NCBI RefSeq assembly: GCF_000308295.2
Contig: NZ_HG326652.1
Location: 2,880,843 to 2,944,842, forward strand
Direction of reading: 5' to 3'
Source of the DNA: Afipia birgiae 34632
Lineage (GTDB): Bacteria; Pseudomonadota; Alphaproteobacteria; Rhizobiales; Xanthobacteraceae
DNA length: 64,000 nucleotides
Below, in pieces: positions 62,260 through 64,000 of the stretch (within the stretch, counting starts at the first letter, position 1; each line of letters opens with the position of its first letter). Made by a program: the position numbers and the translations under genes. The notes beneath the pieces are model-generated. The model was not told the origin of the DNA. It worked only from the letters and a program-made list of their open reading frames with translations, and searched no databases.

Positions 62260-62637
62260 TCAGACGCGCGGAGGACGGAACGGCGGACTGCCGCTATGCA
62301 AAGCGACGACCTGATCCACCGGAATGGGGAGCGGATTTCCCGCCACGATCGGGAAATCAAAAGGAAAACTGGCGATATCAGCCACGGCACCCGACTGCGA
62401 CGCGCAGAAGGCCAGCGGGCACTGATCGCTCGGCTGGTCGCAAGGGTTGGCCTTGGTCTGGTCCGCACCGCAGTCGTCCAGGGCTTCCGGCACGTCGGAA
62501 GCCACAGCTGCCATTTCTTGCGATGCGACCTCAGCCAAGCCGTACGCCATCGAGCCAGAAATGGCAGCTCCCGCCATCGGCAGCATTGCCACCGACAGCG
62601 CGGTCACCAGGGCCAAGATGGTTCGAGAGAGGCGCAT
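62260..62637 (-). CDS. Exported Cys-containing protein, first of efflux operon
   Basis: 125 residues from ATG 62637 (ATG 62664 is possible). Signal-like N terminus R-T-I-L-A-L-V-T-A-L-S-V-A-M-L, then a region with D-D-C-G-A-D ... N-P-C-D-Q-P-S-D-Q-C-P-L-A-F-C-A-S. Four cysteines with this spacing suggest metal binding or disulfides, as in DUF2946-like proteins near copper genes. It ends with a proline-rich tail. The gap to the FixH-like gene is 119 bases. Confidence 0.55.
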   Translation of the reverse strand: MRLSRTILALVTALSVAMLPMAGAAISGSMAYGLAEVASQEMAAVASDVPEALDDCGADQTKANPCDQPSDQCPLAFCASQSGAVADIASFPFDFPIVAGNPLPIPVDQVVALHSGSPPFRPPRV

Positions 62638-62721
62638 CGTCGTTTTACTCACCCGCCCATTCATACGTGCTGGCGGTATCCTCAAGTTTCTCCCTTGTGA
62701 CCCCAAGAATCTCGCAGGTCG

Positions 62722-62735
62722 TTGATCTGGCTCAA
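62722..62735 (+). promoter_or_regulatory. FNR-like box upstream of methyltransferase
   Basis: TTGATCTGGCTCAA, one mismatch to consensus. Centre 76 bases before ATG 62805. Nearly the same core (CTGGCTCAA) as the box before the ferritin-like gene at 2610. Confidence 0.5.
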
Positions 62736-62804
62736 CTTGCAGCCTTTAATTCCCGATTAGTGTTTTGGCTTAGCTTGGGATTGATCTGCATTGGACGGAA
62801 AAAC

Positions 62805-63482
62805 ATGTCACCGCCGCAGGCAGTGGTTGGATTGGCGCGTGTTTCCAACCGAATACGGCTTGGTTTTGCCAGACTTCTCTACGAAGGCTTTTTCGACGTA
62901 GTGATGAGTGATCGATCCTGGCAGGAAGCGGTTATCGATTCTCTTGCGCCTCGGGCGGACGACCGCATTCTTGATTTCGGCGCAGGTAGCGGGTCGATGG
63001 CGATTATGCTTGCATTGCGTTTTCCAAGCACGACCTTTGTCGCCTTGGACCCTGACCCAAGTAGCGTCGCGAAAGCGGTGCGGGACATCACGCGCCGTCA
63101 CATCGAGAATGTTCAGGTCTTGGCCGAGACGACTGGCGATCGATTTTCGTTCGGCACCGGCTCTTTCGATAAGGCCGTGAGCGTACTTACTTTCCATGAT
63201 CGCTCGCCCGATGAAAAGTATCGCCTTGCAAACGAATTGCGAAGGATCCTGCGACGCGGCGGCACTTTACATGTGGCAGACTACGATAAGCCGACAAATT
63301 CCAATGAGCACCGAATACTCAAATTCACTGAGCGCATCTCTGGGCCGGCTGCCGCAACGCCACATCTGAACGGAAGCTGGACGGGTTTTCTTGTTAAGGC
63401 CGGCTTTGTCGGCATACGCCGACAATCGTCGCAGTCTGTGGGAATTGGACGCATATCCGTCATTAGAGCCAGGAAACTGTGA
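62805..63482 (+). CDS. Class I SAM-dependent methyltransferase
   Basis: 225 residues from ATG 62805. Motif I is I-L-D-F-G-A-G-S-G-S near residue 55; motif II V-A-L-D-P-D near 77; later D-K-A-V-S-V-L-T-F-H near 127 and L-R-R-G-G-T-L-H-V-A-D-Y near 155. Resembles UbiE/arsenite-methyltransferase-type enzymes, substrate unknown. The open frame extends far upstream to 62103, but that part overlaps the minus-strand efflux genes and has no methyltransferase sequence. Confidence 0.85.
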   Translation: MSPPQAVVGLARVSNRIRLGFARLLYEGFFDVVMSDRSWQEAVIDSLAPRADDRILDFGAGSGSMAIMLALRFPSTTFVALDPDPSSVAKAVRDITRRHIENVQVLAETTGDRFSFGTGSFDKAVSVLTFHDRSPDEKYRLANELRRILRRGGTLHVADYDKPTNSNEHRILKFTERISGPAAATPHLNGSWTGFLVKAGFVGIRRQSSQSVGIGRISVIRARKL

Positions 63483-63483
63483 T

Positions 63484-63695
63484 GTGATGACCGAGCTTGG
63501 CATATCCGAGAGACGGGCAGCACCGATCGACGCAGCGCAAGATTCCAACGACGAGGCAGCTTTAACTGCCGATATCATTGAACTTGCCCGCCAATATGGC
63601 CGCTACGGATATCGCCGAGTTACGGCATTGCTTCGCAGGGCCGACTGGACGGTGAACAAGAAGCGGGTTGAGCGGATCTGCCGATGCGCGGCATC
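63484..63695 (+). pseudogene. Remnant of an IS3-family OrfB
   Basis: Reads L-G-I-S-E-R-R-A, then [43 protein letters not shown], the N-terminal HTH_21 part of IS3-type OrfB. The catalytic rve domain is absent and the sequence runs into an inverted FNR-type gene near 63695. A relative of, but clearly different from, the intact IS at 26330. Confidence 0.8.
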
Positions 63696-64000
63696 ATGCG
63701 CGGTTTGCACTCTATGAAACGTAAGAAAGACTCCTTTAGAAGCCAGCATGCCATGACCGACCCGATCGCATCCGCCGAGAGGCCGCAGCGAACACCCGGC
63801 ACAACTCCTATGAAATCGCCAGGCAGCGCAAATCCGATAATCTGCCGCCTGCCGTCAGGCAGCAGCTTGTAGAGGCGAACCGTTCCTTCCGACACATTGT
63901 AAACCGCATCGGAATGGTCTCCCTCCGCGAACAACGGCATCTTGGAACCAAAGCGCACGCGTTGTGACAGCCTTGCCAACTCCCGAAGCTCTCCTGACCT
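63696..64000 (-). pseudogene. FNR-family regulator, truncated at C terminus by IS remnant
   Basis: The N terminus lies beyond the window. The visible part matches the FNR at 24916-25668 closely: V-R-L-Y-K-L-L-P-D-G-R-R-Q-I-I-G-F-A-L-P-G-D-F, S-A-D-A-I-G-S-V-M-A-C (the internal cluster Cys is kept) and E-S-F-L-R-F-I-E-C-K-P-R-M-M. After that the frame passes into IS-derived sequence and ends at 63620, so the dimer helix and DNA-binding domain are missing. A dead or dominant-negative paralog. Confidence 0.8.

Noticed and set aside
62103..62804. Long in-frame extension of the methyltransferase toward 62103
   Set aside because: It overlaps the minus-strand FixH-like and Cys-rich genes, is arginine/proline-rich shadow sequence, and the methyltransferase has its own ATG at 62805.
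1..64000. CRISPR array, tRNA or rRNA genes
   Set aside because: No regularly spaced repeats, cloverleaf-type sequence or rRNA-like stretch was seen.

Overview
The window is high-GC DNA from an alphaproteobacterium, most likely a Bradyrhizobiaceae/Nitrobacteraceae member (Bradyrhizobium, Afipia or Rhodopseudomonas type). The grounds are gene content and order: nosRZDFYLX followed by a class I cytochrome c, a ccoNOQP operon, a fused NarK1-NarK2 transporter with narGHJI, FixK/FNR-type boxes of the form TTG(A/C)-N6-(T/G)CAA, and small families (DUF2249, DUF2189, DUF6455, DUF6522) frequent in that group. This assignment is inference; no rRNA or other phylogenetic marker is present.

The theme is life at low or no oxygen. 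From left: the end of an unknown membrane protein, a double-DUF2249 protein and a DUF59 Fe-S assembly factor (1-1596); a ferritin-like protein and an NnrR-like Crp/Fnr regulator on the minus strand (1683-3462); the nitrous oxide reductase operon nosRZDFYLX plus cytochrome c (3786-13188); a 580-base non-coding stretch with degenerate repeats; the cbb3 oxidase operon ccoNOQP, two unusual membrane proteins, ccoI and ccoS (13768-20651, minus); an NO-stress group with nnrS, a DUF2249 protein, nsrR, a small membrane protein and a DUF6522 protein (20837-24096), with three NsrR-like operators; a MarR regulator and an FNR with four cysteines (24189-25668); a DUF6455 gene whose 3' end is interrupted by an IS3-family element with a 4-bp target duplication (25904-27569); a nitrate respiration operon read leftwards as narK, narG, narH, narJ, narI, a parvulin, an unknown Cys-rich protein, a MogA/MoaB protein and a DUF2478 protein (27663-39413), with a divergent third Crp/Fnr regulator.

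After a RES-Xre toxin-antitoxin pair (40443-41449) come genes for oxygen-independent cofactor synthesis: moeA, hemN, the anaerobic ubiquinone hydroxylation genes ubiT-ubiU-ubiV with an unknown fourth gene, an XRE regulator, and ubiD-ubiX (41869-50310). A TPP riboswitch controls a lone thiO (50350-51497). The right part (51711-64000) is more mosaic: remnants, an acyl-CoA dehydrogenase, an AhpD-like protein, a chimeric sigma factor/RND remnant, a CusA/CusB/TolC-type metal efflux operon with a FixH-like protein, a methyltransferase, and an IS remnant that truncates another FNR paralog at the edge.

The genes fit together as a nitrate and nitrous oxide respiration plus microaerobic respiration region, with the molybdopterin, heme and quinone steps those chains need when oxygen is absent. 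Twelve FNR/FixK-type boxes and three NsrR-type boxes were found by eye, tying most operons to oxygen and NO sensing. No nitrite or NO reductase genes lie in the window; they may be just upstream.
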